A DNA stretch of 58,974 nt from DATAQC01 sp046263055 (GCA_046263055.1 JBHELO010000122.1:1-58974); one strand, 5' to 3'; positions 14,719-23,564 are shown, counted from the stretch's first letter. Program-made: numbers and translations. Notes: a model not told the origin generated them from the letters alone.

Positions 14719-15108
14719 GTGTTCCGGTCGCTCGACTTCCTGTACGTCCCGACGGCCGACGTCGATGCCGCCGCCGCCGGCTGGGTGCAGGCGCTGGGGG
14801 CCACCCTGGAGTGGAAGGTGCGGGGCATGGGCACGGTGGTGGCCTGCCTGCGAGTGGCCGGCCCCGGGCCTGCCGTCCTCTTGTCCGGCCACCTGGAGGG
14901 CGACATGCCGATCTTCGTCTACCGGGTGGACGACTACCGGGCCACGGTGGCCGCCCTCCGGGAGCAGGGGGTGGCGCCGATGGAGCTGGAGATCCCCCAC
15001 GGCCCGTGCGCCAGCTTCCCGGCGCCCGGCGGCCAGCGACTGGCGGTGTACGAGCTGGTACGCCCGGAGGCGGTCGGGTACTTCGCGGGGCGGGTCGACG
15101 AGCCCTGA
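14719..15108 (+). CDS. VOC (glyoxalase/dioxygenase-like) family protein
   Basis: From GTG 14719 the 129-residue product VFRSLDFLYVPTADVDAAAA carries one VOC module: the opening beta-strand (FLYVPT), helix and strands (LGATLEWKVRGMGTVVACL), and the second beta-alpha-beta-beta-beta unit ending QRLAVYELVRPEAVGYF. Typical metal ligands of active glyoxalases (His early, Glu near the end) are not clear: the ELVRPE glutamate is present but no early His is. It might bind a small molecule without catalysis. A longer frame upstream overlaps the OsmC gene and is not protein-like. It diverges from OsmC across 109 bp. Confidence 0.65.
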   Translation: MFRSLDFLYVPTADVDAAAAGWVQALGATLEWKVRGMGTVVACLRVAGPGPAVLLSGHLEGDMPIFVYRVDDYRATVAALREQGVAPMELEIPHGPCASFPAPGGQRLAVYELVRPEAVGYFAGRVDEP

Positions 15109-15259
15109 CGGTGGCGGCGCCGTGGGGGCGGGCGGCGATCGCGCCGGGGCCACCGGCGCGGCGGCCGGGCTGCCGACGGCCCGACCGCCCGAGCGCCGGG
15201 CCCTCCGGTACCGTCGGGACGGGAGCGACCCCGACCGGCGAGCTCCCGAGGAGGAGGAA

Positions 15260-15568
15260 ATGGCCGTCCCGCGCAGGGCCGACGACCCGGCCACCGGGCC
15301 CGTGGCCACCGACCTGTCGGACGAGGACCTCGCCGCTCTGGCTCTGTCCGCCGACCCCGATGCCGCGGTGGGCGACGACGCCGTCTGCCTCTGGGACGTG
15401 CTCGAGCCGGCCGACACCCAGCTCCTGCCCGGCTGGTACATGCCCCCGCCGGTCGGCCGGTTCCCGGGGCGTTGGCAGCGGTGGGTCACGCTGCTGATCA
15501 TCGTCTCCTTCCTCGCCATCGACGCCTATGGGCTGTGCAGCACCTACGGGCAGGTCGTGCGGGCCTGA
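15260..15568 (+). CDS. Hypothetical small membrane protein, 102 residues
   Basis: The start is fixed by GAGGAGGA four bases before ATG 15260. The protein has an acidic cytoplasmic N-terminus (ATDLSDEDLAALALSADPDA), a conserved-looking LLPGWYMPPPVGR segment, and one transmembrane helix near the C-terminus (WVTLLIIVSFLAIDAYGL). I do not recognise the family. The acidic head with a single C-terminal anchor suggests a membrane-tethered regulator or partner protein. It lies 151 bp downstream of the VOC gene on the same strand. Confidence 0.6.
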   Translation: MAVPRRADDPATGPVATDLSDEDLAALALSADPDAAVGDDAVCLWDVLEPADTQLLPGWYMPPPVGRFPGRWQRWVTLLIIVSFLAIDAYGLCSTYGQVVRA

Positions 15569-15671
15569 CGGAGCCAGCGGCGCGCCCGGTCCGCGGGCAC
15601 CGCCCGGGGCGCCGGCCGCTCCGCCGGCCCAGGGAGGGTGGGCCGGGCGGAGGGCCGACGATGAGGGCGGG

Positions 15672-15956
15672 CTACCGGTAGGCCCAGCGCCCGACGTGGA
15701 TGGCGGTGTTGGTGGCCGCCGACGGGTTGGGGGTGGTCCCGTCCGACGGGCGGCTGCCCATGTTCGGGCAGGTGTGGCCGGGGGTCGTCCCCGAGCCGTT
15801 TCCGGGCGCCGGGGCGGTGGTGGCGGGGGTCGTCGACGGGGTGGTCGTCGTCTGGGCCCCGGACACACCGGGGCTGGTGAGGACGAACCCGGCGACGCCG
15901 CCCACCCCGAGGGCGGCGGTCACGGCGAGCGGTGCTAGCAGTCGTCTGAGGGGCAT
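15672..15956 (-). CDS. Small secreted Thr/Pro-rich protein, 94 residues
   Basis: MPLRRLLAPLAVTAALGVGG is a Sec signal peptide, probably cleaved after VSGAQ-like sequence near residue 34. The mature part is a Thr/Ser/Pro linker (TTTTPSTTPATTAPAPGNGS) followed by a short segment with a single Cys (HTCPNMGSR) and NTAIHVGRWAYR at the end. It resembles the many small cell-wall-exposed proteins of Actinobacteria. No function can be assigned. The ATG has no strong ribosome-binding site in front, but composition and signal peptide support the call. Confidence 0.5.
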   Translation of the reverse strand: MPLRRLLAPLAVTAALGVGGVAGFVLTSPGVSGAQTTTTPSTTPATTAPAPGNGSGTTPGHTCPNMGSRPSDGTTPNPSAATNTAIHVGRWAYR

Positions 15957-16154
15957 AGGCGGTCCTTCCGCAGATGGGTGGAGGCTGCACCATGCGCCCC
16001 CTGCCTTAGAGGACCCTGGGCCGGGCCTACGAGGTTCCCGAGCTCGGCCGTCACCGGCGCCGCCGCCGCGGCCTAGGTTGGCGGGCCGTGCCCGGCCCCC
16101 CTCGACCGCCCGGCGGCGCGCCCAGCCGGGGGCGACGGGGGGGGAACATCACCG

Positions 16155-16562
16155 GTGAGTGACGCCCCGGCCCTGCGCGTCGTCGCCATCCGCGGCAAGG
16201 GCCGGGGCGTGGTGGCGGGTCGCCCCTTCGCGGCCGGCGAGGTCCTGGAGCAGGCACCTGCGCTGGTCATCCCCGCCGACGAGTGGGACCTGGCGGGGGC
16301 CACCCTGATCGCCCGCTACGCCTTCCGGTGGCGGGAGCCGTCGGGCGACTCGGCCCTGGCCCTGGGGCGGTGCTCGCTGCTCAACCACTCGTACTCGCCC
16401 AACGCCTGGGCCCGGAACCGGGTGCGCGAGCGGCTGATCGAGTTCGTCGCCCTGCGGGACATCGCCGAGGGCGAGGAGGTCACCATCAACTACAACGGCG
16501 ACCCCGACGGTGACGCCCCGGTGGACTTCGCGGTCCGGGACGGCAGCTCCGGCCGGCGCTGA
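16155..16562 (+). CDS. SET-domain protein (protein-lysine methyltransferase-like)
   Basis: At 135 residues the protein is essentially a bare SET domain. It starts with VVAIRGKGRGVVAGRPFAAG, the N-terminal SET strand pair, and contains the cofactor and pseudoknot motifs RCSLLNHSYSPNAWARN (the NHS.xxPN signature) and GEEVTINYN. SET proteins transfer methyl groups to lysines; stand-alone bacterial versions have mostly unknown targets. The GTG at 16155 is chosen from the motif position. A TAGGTT box at 16074-16079 precedes a 24-codon GTG frame (16088-16162) that overlaps this start, so a short upstream peptide may couple to it. Confidence 0.7.
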   Translation: MSDAPALRVVAIRGKGRGVVAGRPFAAGEVLEQAPALVIPADEWDLAGATLIARYAFRWREPSGDSALALGRCSLLNHSYSPNAWARNRVRERLIEFVALRDIAEGEEVTINYNGDPDGDAPVDFAVRDGSSGRR

Positions 16563-16582
16563 GCTCGGGCGCCGCCGAGCCG

Positions 16583-16622
16583 AGCCGCCGAGCCGCCGAG
16601 CCGCCGAGCCGCCGAGCCGCCG
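16583..16622. repeat. Five tandem copies of an 8-bp unit (AGCCGCCG)
   Basis: The array lies between the convergent SET gene and the quinone reductase gene and covers exactly five copies. Such simple repeats are prone to slippage. It may contribute to RNA structure at the two 3' ends but no clear hairpin forms. Confidence 0.6.
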
Positions 16623-16628
16623 CCCCGC

Positions 16629-17660
16629 CTACCCGCCGCCGGCCACGTCCACGACCACCTTGCCCACCGCCCCAGCCTCCACCGCGGCGTGGGCATCGGC
16701 GGTGCGATCCAGGGGGAAGCGGTGCAGGGGCAGGCCGGCCCCGTCGCCCACGCGCAGCGCCCCGGCGGCCACCGCCGCGGCCACGTCGGCCACGGCCCGG
16801 CCCTTGGCTTCGGGCGACACCCGGTACACGAGCACGAACTGGTAGCGGGCGTTGCGGGACATGGCGAAGCGGACGGGCACCGACAGCTCGTCGCCGTCTC
16901 CGCTGGCGTAGATGGCGACGGTCCCGTTGGTGGCCAGCACGTCGCGGTCGAGGGCGGCGTTGGCCCCGGGTGCCACCTCCACCACCAGGTCCACGCCGGC
17001 GGGGGCCACTGCCCGGATGGCATCGGCGGCGTCCGCCTCCCGGTAGTTGACGACGTGAGGGGCCCCCGCGGCCCGGGCCAGGTCGGCCTTCTCGGCCGAG
17101 CTGACGGTGGTCACGACGGTCGCGCCCGCCCACCGGCCCAGCTCGATGGCGGCGTGGCCCACCGCGCCGGCACCTCCCGCCACCAGCACGGTGTGGCCGT
17201 CGAGGGCGCCGGGGCCGAGGCCCGTAGGGCCGTCGACGGCCGAGGTCAGGCAGCGGTGGGCGGTGAGGGCGGGGATGCCCAGGGCGGCGCCGAGGTCGAA
17301 GGATGCGTCGCCGGGGAGGTCCACGGCGTGGTCGGCGGGCAGGGCCACCGCCTCCTGGGCGGTCCCGGTGGCCCGCTCCCACGCCGCCTCCCACAGCCAC
17401 ACCCGCCGGCCGAGGCGCGCCGGGTCCACGCCGGGACCGGTGGCCACGATGGTGCCGGCACCGTCCTGGTCGGGCACGACCTCGGGGAAGGCGAGGGGTT
17501 CGCCCGGGCCCTTGCCCTGGCGGGACTTCCAGTCGGTGGGGTTGACCCCCGAGACGGCCACCGCCACGACCACCTCACCGGGCCCTGGCTCGGGCTCCGG
17601 CCGCTCGATCAGCTGGAGGACGTCGGGGCCGCCGGTGTGCCGGTAGACGATGGCTCGCAT
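16629..17660 (-). CDS. MDR-family quinone oxidoreductase (zinc-independent alcohol dehydrogenase-like)
   Basis: The 343-residue protein matches NADPH:quinone reductase-type medium-chain dehydrogenases. It begins MRAIVYRHTGGPDVLQLIER, has VSGVNPTDWKSRQG and PEVVPDQDGAGTI in the GroES-like domain, and a Rossmann domain with HTVLVAGGAGAVGHAAIELG (the AxxGxVG NADP motif). The structural and catalytic zinc cysteines of alcohol dehydrogenases are absent, as expected of the quinone reductase branch. It should be a cytoplasmic, NADPH-dependent enzyme acting on quinones or enones. It lies 24 bp from the M23 peptidase gene on the same strand. Confidence 0.85.
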   Translation of the reverse strand: MRAIVYRHTGGPDVLQLIERPEPEPGPGEVVVAVAVSGVNPTDWKSRQGKGPGEPLAFPEVVPDQDGAGTIVATGPGVDPARLGRRVWLWEAAWERATGTAQEAVALPADHAVDLPGDASFDLGAALGIPALTAHRCLTSAVDGPTGLGPGALDGHTVLVAGGAGAVGHAAIELGRWAGATVVTTVSSAEKADLARAAGAPHVVNYREADAADAIRAVAPAGVDLVVEVAPGANAALDRDVLATNGTVAIYASGDGDELSVPVRFAMSRNARYQFVLVYRVSPEAKGRAVADVAAAVAAGALRVGDGAGLPLHRFPLDRTADAHAAVEAGAVGKVVVDVAGGG

Positions 17661-17683
17661 GCCCCGTTCCTACCGCAGCGGCC

Positions 17684-18934
17684 CTACGGCGACCCCACCT
17701 CGTAGAGCCGGGGATTCTGGGCCACGCCGTCGATGCGCACCTCGAAGTGGACGTGGGGGCCCGTGGAGAACCCGGTGGACCCCTCGAAGCCGATGACCTG
17801 GCCCTGGCTGACCCTCTGGCCCTCGCTGACGGCGATGCTCGACTGGTGGGCGTAGGCGGTCGAGAGCCCCCCGCCGTGGTCGATGACCACGAAGTTGCCG
17901 TAGCCGTCGTTGGGCCCGGCGAACACGACGGTGCCCGCCTTGGCGGCGGCGATCGGCGTGCCGTAGGAACCGGCGATGTCGATCCCCGGATGGAAGCCGC
18001 CCCACCGGGGGCCGAATTCGGAGGTGACGACGGCGTGGATGGGCCAGATGAGGCCGTAGGACGACGGGTTGCCGCTGCCCACCTGGGTGCCGGGCGCCAC
18101 CGGGCCCCCACCCGAGCCCCCGCCCCCGCCGGCCGCCGCCGCCGCCGCCGCCACCGCCGCCGACCGCTGGCGGATCAGGGTCTCCAGGTCCTGCTCGTGG
18201 CTGGCCAGCTCCGAGCTCTCGGCTTGGAGGTCGGATATGCGCTTGGTGAGCTCGGCGTGGGTGGCCTGTTGGGCGGCACGGGAGGCCTGGAGGGTCCTGG
18301 TCTTGGCCGCCTCGGCCGACGCCCGCTGGGAGGCCACCTGGTGGGCGGACCGCAGGGCTTTGGCGGCCTCCGCCTGGTCCTGGCGGGTGCCCCGAAGGCC
18401 CTCGACCACCCCCGTGGTGCTCGACTGCACCAGGTCGAGCAGGGTCTGGCGGGAGGCGGCCTCGTCCAGGGAGGCAGACTTGGCGAGCGTCATGAAACCG
18501 CCGCCGCTGGCGGGGTCCGTGTAGGCCTGCACGGCCCGGCGAGCCAGGTCCTGGCGCAGGCCTCGGACCCGGGCGTCGAGGGCGTCGAGGCGGGCGGTGG
18601 CCTCTTGGACGCCGGCCAGGGCGGCCAGCTCGGACTGGTGGGCGGCGTCGGCGATGGCCTGCTGGGCGGCCACCGCGCCGTCGAGGCGGGCCGCCTCCGC
18701 CTCCACCGCGTCGTCGGTGGCCCGGGCCAGGTCGATCTGGGACTGCACGTCGTGCTGCTTCTGGCGGGTGGCGTTGCGGTCCGAGGTGGCGTCCGCCCAC
18801 GACGCGGAAGTCGCGCCGGTCACCCACACCAGCGCCGCCAGGGCGGCGGCGGCGGTCCGCCGCGAGCGCGACGCGACCCGGGGCGGGCGCCGGTGACGGC
18901 GCAGGGCGACGACCAGGTGCACGAGGGTGTCCAC
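17684..18934 (-). CDS. Secreted M23 (LytM/EnvC-like) peptidase with coiled coil
   Basis: The 416-residue protein has an N-terminal signal region (TAAAALAALVWVTGATSASWA), a long alpha-helical coiled coil from about 55 to 265 (SDRNATRQKQHDVQSQIDLA onward), a Gly-rich linker, then an M23 domain. Zinc ligands are visible as HPGID (His315, Asp319) and HVHFEV (His394, His396), a complete LAS-peptidase set. Coiled coil plus LytM resembles EnvC/RipA-partner proteins that cut peptidoglycan during division, either directly or by activating amidases. It stands on the minus strand 24 bp upstream of the quinone reductase gene, perhaps in one transcript. Confidence 0.85.
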   Translation of the reverse strand: MDTLVHLVVALRRHRRPPRVASRSRRTAAAALAALVWVTGATSASWADATSDRNATRQKQHDVQSQIDLARATDDAVEAEAARLDGAVAAQQAIADAAHQSELAALAGVQEATARLDALDARVRGLRQDLARRAVQAYTDPASGGGFMTLAKSASLDEAASRQTLLDLVQSSTTGVVEGLRGTRQDQAEAAKALRSAHQVASQRASAEAAKTRTLQASRAAQQATHAELTKRISDLQAESSELASHEQDLETLIRQRSAAVAAAAAAAGGGGGSGGGPVAPGTQVGSGNPSSYGLIWPIHAVVTSEFGPRWGGFHPGIDIAGSYGTPIAAAKAGTVVFAGPNDGYGNFVVIDHGGGLSTAYAHQSSIAVSEGQRVSQGQVIGFEGSTGFSTGPHVHFEVRIDGVAQNPRLYEVGSP

Positions 18935-19050
18935 GGGTGGCGAGGAGGGGCCCGGGCAGTCCTGCGGCCGCCCGAGGCGCGGGCAAGGCTAGACAACAGC
19001 AGTCACAGTGGCAACAGGAACCTCAGCACCCACAGCCCCCCACAGGCTCG

Positions 19051-20013
19051 CTACAGCATGGCCAGCACCGCCGGCACCGTCACCGTCGCCCCCGCCCGCC
19101 GGCCCAGCAGGCGGTTGAGCTCGGCCTGGACGGCGGTGGCCCGGGCCGCGGCCTCGGTGGCGACCTCGCCGAGCGGCCGCATCCGGCCACCGTCGGGGAC
19201 GGGCGTGGCGAAGAGGGCTGCCGGGTCGGCCACGCCCACCCGGGCCGCGGCGTGCTCGATCCGGGCGCGCAGGGCGCTGAGCACGTCGCCCAGCTCGTCC
19301 TGGCGGCGGGTGACCTCCCAGAGCAGCCCGAAGTCCACCATGTGCTCCAGGCCCGACCTCCCGGCGTCGCCCCCCTCACCGGTGACGAGGACGGTCACCG
19401 CCCGTTCGATGAGCCGGGTGGGAGCCGCGCACACCCTCCCGGTCTCCGCCCGCCGGAAGTGGCCGCGCTCTTCGGCGAACGCCATCACCTCCGCGCCGGT
19501 CAGCTTGCGGAACGGCGGCCCGGCGGTGTTGCGCAGATCGACGGCGGCCGAGAACACGCCCCGGGAGGCCTTGAAGATGGAGGCCACCCACGTGGCCAGC
19601 GCCTTGTGGGCGGGCACCGGTGCCTCGCTGCGGCGGAACAGGACGAGGGGCAGGGTGATGCCCAGCTGGCTGGTGTCGAACAAGGCCTGCACGGTCCGTC
19701 GCCGGGTCGGGTGCAGCGCCAGGTACCTGGTCGTGAGCCAGGCGAAGCCGTCGAGGATCTCGGCCGTGTCCTGGCGCAGCGCCTCGTAGGCGGACGCGTT
19801 CATCCGCCCGCCCTGGCGCGAGGGTGAGTCCGGGTAGCGGCACTCCACCGTCTCCATGGCCACGCCCGCCGATGCCGCCCGCCGCCGGGCCCGCTCCGGT
19901 GCGGAGTCCTCCAGCAGCAGGCGTCCACCGGCGTCGGTCTGGTCGCTCACGGTGAGCAGGTCGGCCAGCGCCAGGCCGGGGGCGACGGGTCGTCCGCCGG
20001 CCGGTCGGGTCAT
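19051..20013 (-). CDS. Hypothetical protein, 320 residues
   Basis: I do not recognise the family. The N-terminal part (MTRPAGGRPVAPGLALADLL, then DQTDAGGRLLLEDSAPERAR) is Ala/Arg-rich. The central part, RRRTVQALFDTSQLGITLPL through KALATWVASIFKASRGVFSA, is helical with several aromatic clusters, and the C-terminal part (RQDELGDVLSALRARIEHAA) is a predicted coiled-coil helix. No signal peptide, nucleotide-binding motif or metal-binding motif is seen. The start at ATG 20013 lies nine bases after a TAGCCT box on the minus strand (20023-20028), consistent with a near-leaderless message. It diverges from the Asp-box protein gene. Confidence 0.6.
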   Translation of the reverse strand: MTRPAGGRPVAPGLALADLLTVSDQTDAGGRLLLEDSAPERARRRAASAGVAMETVECRYPDSPSRQGGRMNASAYEALRQDTAEILDGFAWLTTRYLALHPTRRRTVQALFDTSQLGITLPLVLFRRSEAPVPAHKALATWVASIFKASRGVFSAAVDLRNTAGPPFRKLTGAEVMAFAEERGHFRRAETGRVCAAPTRLIERAVTVLVTGEGGDAGRSGLEHMVDFGLLWEVTRRQDELGDVLSALRARIEHAAARVGVADPAALFATPVPDGGRMRPLGEVATEAAARATAVQAELNRLLGRRAGATVTVPAVLAML

Positions 20014-20077
20014 GACCGACGCAGGCTACCGCCCGTTGGCGGCGGCGCCGGGTGGCGGGCCCCTGGCGCCGAGACCC

Positions 20078-20106
20078 TTGAGCGGCGCCGGGTGATGGGG
20101 GAGAAT
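20078..20106 (+). promoter_or_regulatory. Promoter of the Asp-box protein gene
   Basis: TTGAGC (20078-20083) and GAGAAT (20101-20106) are separated by 17 bp. The leader then runs about 40 bases to an AAGGGGA ribosome-binding site (20143-20149) and the ATG at 20156. Confidence 0.5.
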
Positions 20107-20155
20107 TCGCCGCCGTCCCGCACGGCCTCGCCGTCGCCGCACAAGGGGAACCAAC

Positions 20156-21868
20156 ATGTCGAAGTCGGCCCGCCGCCTGGCGCTCGTCGCCGCCACGCTC
20201 CTGGTGCTGGCCCAGGGCGCCGCCATGGCCAGCACGCCGTTACGGCTGACCAAGCCCGTCCGGCTCACCAAGGACGACGTGGACCCCGCCCGCATGTACA
20301 TGGCGCCGTCGCTGGCCGTGAACCCGGCCAACCAGCTGCAGGTGGTGGCCGGCATGACCGAGCTGCGCAGCAAGCGCTGCTCGCTGATGCGGTCGGTGGA
20401 CGGCGGACAGACGTGGACCCGGCTCGACACCTCGCCGATGCCCGACTCATATCCCTTCTGCAACACCAACAACCGGGGCTCCTACCAGAGCCAGGTGGCC
20501 TTCGGGCGCAACGGCGTGGTGTACGACGCCTTCCCGGCCTGGGACGTCAGCGACGGCAACAGCCGGGGCAACAACAGCGTGCTCGTGGCCCGTTCCACCA
20601 ACCTCGGCGACACGTGGCAGGTCACCACCGCCCGCGACAACCGGGGCAAGCAGGGCAACGATCAGGAGAACATCCGGCCCGTCGGGAGCATCGCGGTGGA
20701 CGCCAAGAGCGGCAGCCAGGACGCCGTCTACGTGGGCTACTCGGCCCGGATCACCAACGCCACTGCGCCCAACGCGGTGCCCAACCAGCCCATCGTCATC
20801 GCGTCCACCGACGGCGGCCGCACCTTCGCCGACCCCGTGGACCTGGCGCCCACCATCTTCGACGACCCAGCCGTGCGCACGGCCGCCATCTCGGCCACCA
20901 CCGTCCCCCCGCCGCCCACGTCCTCCACCACGGTCCCGCCGGCCAGCTCCAAGGCGGCCCAGCCGAACCAGGTGGCCAACTTCGGTGGCTTCCAGCCGGT
21001 GGTGACGGTGGGCGCCAACGGCACGGTCTACGCGGTGTGGCCGGCCAGCTCGGCCAACATCACACCGAGCATCCCCACCGGGATCATGGTCTCGAGGTCC
21101 ACCGACAAGGGCAAGACCTGGACCACCACCCAGGTGGGCACGTTCTCCTACACCAACGGGTCGTTCCTGCAGATGGCCTGGAGCCCCGGCGGGGGAAGCC
21201 AGGGCACCCTCCACCTCGTCTACCCGGGCAGCCTCACGCCCACCGTGGGCGGCCAGAGCGACATCTTCTACCTGCGCTCCACCGACGGTGGCAAGACGTG
21301 GACCGACCCGAAGAACCTCACCGACGACGACCCCCAGGCCTTCTACGGGCAGTACTACCCGAACGTCACCGTCTCGCCCAACGGGAACCGGGTGGACGTG
21401 GCCTGGTACGACACCCGCGACGACATCGGCATCCGCTCCAACGACGTGTACTACGCCTACTCCACCGACGACGGGAAGACGTGGTCCAAGAACACCCGGG
21501 CCACCGACCAGTCGATCGACCGCCGCTTCGGGGTGTGGTCCAACGGCTACGACGTCACGTCACCGCCCAGCCTGGCGTCGGCCGACGCCTACACGATCCT
21601 GGGGTGGGACGACACCCGCAACACCGACAAGACCTCGCCGGACGCCGCCGCGCCGGGCGGCGGCTCCCAGGACATCTACACCACCGACGTCCAGTTCAGG
21701 GCTGTGGGCGGCGGGGCGTCCAAGGCGGCCAAGGTGGCGCTGGCCGGCGTGCTCGGCCTGTTTGCGGTGGGCCTGGTGCTGGTGATCGTGAGCCTGGCCG
21801 GGCGGCGTGCGACCGGTGCTGGCCACGTCGACCAGGGCAGTTCCACGACCACGGCCAGCGTCACGTAG
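20156..21868 (+). CDS. Surface-anchored Asp-box (sialidase-like beta-propeller) protein
   Basis: The 570-residue protein has a signal peptide (RRLALVAATLLVLAQGAAMA) and at least five Asp-boxes of the SxDxGxTW type (SVDGGQTW, STDGGRTF, STDKGKTW, STDGGKTW, STDDGKTW, with STNLGDTW as a sixth variant), spaced as in sialidase-fold propellers. A Pro/Thr linker interrupts the propeller near residue 250. A C-terminal hydrophobic helix (VALAGVLGLFAVGLVLVIVS) followed by RR makes it membrane-anchored with the propeller outside. The catalytic Arg triad of true sialidases is not evident, so it may bind glycans or act on another sugar. AAGGGG precedes the ATG. Confidence 0.75.
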   Translation: MSKSARRLALVAATLLVLAQGAAMASTPLRLTKPVRLTKDDVDPARMYMAPSLAVNPANQLQVVAGMTELRSKRCSLMRSVDGGQTWTRLDTSPMPDSYPFCNTNNRGSYQSQVAFGRNGVVYDAFPAWDVSDGNSRGNNSVLVARSTNLGDTWQVTTARDNRGKQGNDQENIRPVGSIAVDAKSGSQDAVYVGYSARITNATAPNAVPNQPIVIASTDGGRTFADPVDLAPTIFDDPAVRTAAISATTVPPPPTSSTTVPPASSKAAQPNQVANFGGFQPVVTVGANGTVYAVWPASSANITPSIPTGIMVSRSTDKGKTWTTTQVGTFSYTNGSFLQMAWSPGGGSQGTLHLVYPGSLTPTVGGQSDIFYLRSTDGGKTWTDPKNLTDDDPQAFYGQYYPNVTVSPNGNRVDVAWYDTRDDIGIRSNDVYYAYSTDDGKTWSKNTRATDQSIDRRFGVWSNGYDVTSPPSLASADAYTILGWDDTRNTDKTSPDAAAPGGGSQDIYTTDVQFRAVGGGASKAAKVALAGVLGLFAVGLVLVIVSLAGRRATGAGHVDQGSSTTTASVT

Positions 21869-21942
21869 GGCCACCCGCCTCCCGAGGAAGACGGGCGTGA
21901 AGGGCGCGCCCGGGTCCAAGGCTGTCGCCCGCCGGCATCCCG

Positions 21943-22563
21943 TCACCGCCGGCGGGCGGTCGCCGGCCGGGCCGCCGGCCGGCGCCGGGGATCGCAGGTG
22001 ATCGCCACCACCCCCACCACCGTGGCGCCCAGGCACAGCGCCACCAGGAGGACAGCGACGCCCAGCCGCAGGTCGCCGCCCATGCTGTCCGCTCCCGACA
22101 CCGGGCTGGAACTACCGGCCCGAAGGAGCGGCGCCCCCACGGCGGTGACCTCGAAGGCCACCCGGGCCGGGGTGCCGAGCTCGTTTACGGTCATCGTGGC
22201 TCCGGTGGGCACCGGGACCTGGCGGGACTGGGTGGCCACCACCATGTAGTTGCCGGGCGGCGCGTCGGGCACGGTGAAGCTCAGCCGGAACGTCCCCGCG
22301 CCGTCGGGCACGGTGCTGGCCAGCACCGGCCCGTCGATGGCGTTCCAGTGCAGTACGACCGGCGTCGGCGTGGGTCCCGGCTCAGCCGGTGCCGCGGTGG
22401 CCGCCCTCGTCACCGAAAAGCCCGACCCGGTGACGACGACGGTGTCCGCGGGCCGGCCATCGGGCGTGCTCAGGCTCAGCGTGGCCAGGTTCGTGCAGGC
22501 GAATGCCGTGAGGCCGGCAAGGGCGGCCGCCCCGAGGCCGGCGACGATGGTGGCGACGGGCAT
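21943..22563 (-). CDS. Secreted/membrane-anchored Ig-like protein, 206 residues
   Basis: I choose ATG 22563, giving MPVATIVAGLGAAALAGLTA as a signal peptide; upstream in-frame sequence is low-complexity and not protein-like. The mature part looks beta-sandwich-like (VVVTGSGFSVTRAATAAP, then GTFRLSFTVPDAPPGNYMVV, a pattern of IPT/Ig-type or macroglobulin-like folds). A C-terminal helix (LRLGVAVLLVALCLGATVVG) followed by RRRPAAR anchors it with a cytoplasmic basic end. The role is probably adhesion or surface display, though this is inference. It faces the Asp-box gene in a convergent arrangement, so the two surface proteins do not share a transcript. Confidence 0.55.
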   Translation of the reverse strand: MPVATIVAGLGAAALAGLTAFACTNLATLSLSTPDGRPADTVVVTGSGFSVTRAATAAPAEPGPTPTPVVLHWNAIDGPVLASTVPDGAGTFRLSFTVPDAPPGNYMVVATQSRQVPVPTGATMTVNELGTPARVAFEVTAVGAPLLRAGSSSPVSGADSMGGDLRLGVAVLLVALCLGATVVGVVAITCDPRRRPAARPATARRR

Positions 22564-22877
22564 CGCCGCCCTGTACCTGCCGCACGTCGGGGCCGGCCCG
22601 CCGATCCTCCGCTCGACCACCCTGCCCACCCTTCCGTCGGGCGCCCGCGCCCAGCGTACGCCCCGACCGCCGCCGTTCGGGCCGCCGCGGACATGGTCGG
22701 CGGTCGGCGGCCGAGCGGCTGGAGGCCGTGTGGTCACGCATGACGCCGGTGCCGGGCGGCCACGGTCGGCTCCGAGGCCTGACACTGGCCCCGGCGGCCC
22801 TTCGCCGGGTGGTGGGTGGGCCTCATTCCGCCCTGGGGCCATTGCTGGGCCAGCCGGCCACCGGTGTACTCGTCGTC

Positions 22878-23564
22878 ATGGAGCGCGACGACGACCTGCT
22901 GGTGGTGCCCGAAGACCGACCCTCGGGCGACGACGGGCCACCCGACCCGCGGGCGCGACCGGCCGGGCGCCTGGGTCGAGCCGAGTGGCTCGCTCTCGCC
23001 ATGGTGGGAGCCGCACTGGTCGCCTTCGGGGCGTACGGCGCGGCCACGGGGGCGCCGAGCACCTGGGCCTACGAGCTGACGGTGGCGGTCCTGGCGGCCG
23101 CCGTGGTGCGGCTGTGGGAGCCGGCGATGCCAGGGGTGGTGGCCGTCGGCCTGGCCCTGCTCGCCGTCGCCCACCTGGCCGGCGGCCTGGTGCGCGTCGG
23201 CGACGACGTCCTGTACAACGCGTGGCTCGGAAGCCCCGCCGTTCGCTACGACCACCTGGTCCATACCTGCGGCGTGTTCCTCGGAACCTTGACCTTGTGG
23301 CTGTCCTTCGTGCCGGCCGACGTGGATGCTCGCCGGCGTCGTGACCTGGTTGCGGTCTGGGTGCTGGCCGGCCTCGGGCTGGGCGCCCTCAACGAGACCA
23401 TCGAGTTCCTGAGCACCGCCGCCCACCACGGAGCCCACGTGGGTGGGTACACGAACACCGGTTGGGACCTGGTCTCCAACGTGGTCGGCGTGGTGGCCGC
23501 CGGTGCCCTTCTCGTGGCCACCGGCCGGCCCCGGGGCCGCACCGGTGCCGGCCGGGCCGCCTGA
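22878..23564 (+). CDS. DUF2238-like membrane protein, 228 residues
   Basis: The ATG at 22878 gives MERDDDLLVVPEDRPSGDDG, a charged cytoplasmic start, then about six transmembrane helices (WLALAMVGAALVAFGAYGAA, LTVAVLAAAVVRLWEP, GVVAVGLALLAVAHLAGGLV, and three more). The conserved loop AVRYDHLVHTCGVFLGTL and the NETIEFLSTAAHHGAHVGG segment match DUF2238 inner-membrane proteins, whose function is not established. An upstream in-frame extension is not protein-like. It ends six bases before the DUF998 gene, so the two are likely cotranscribed. Confidence 0.7.
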   Translation: MERDDDLLVVPEDRPSGDDGPPDPRARPAGRLGRAEWLALAMVGAALVAFGAYGAATGAPSTWAYELTVAVLAAAVVRLWEPAMPGVVAVGLALLAVAHLAGGLVRVGDDVLYNAWLGSPAVRYDHLVHTCGVFLGTLTLWLSFVPADVDARRRRDLVAVWVLAGLGLGALNETIEFLSTAAHHGAHVGGYTNTGWDLVSNVVGVVAAGALLVATGRPRGRTGAGRAA

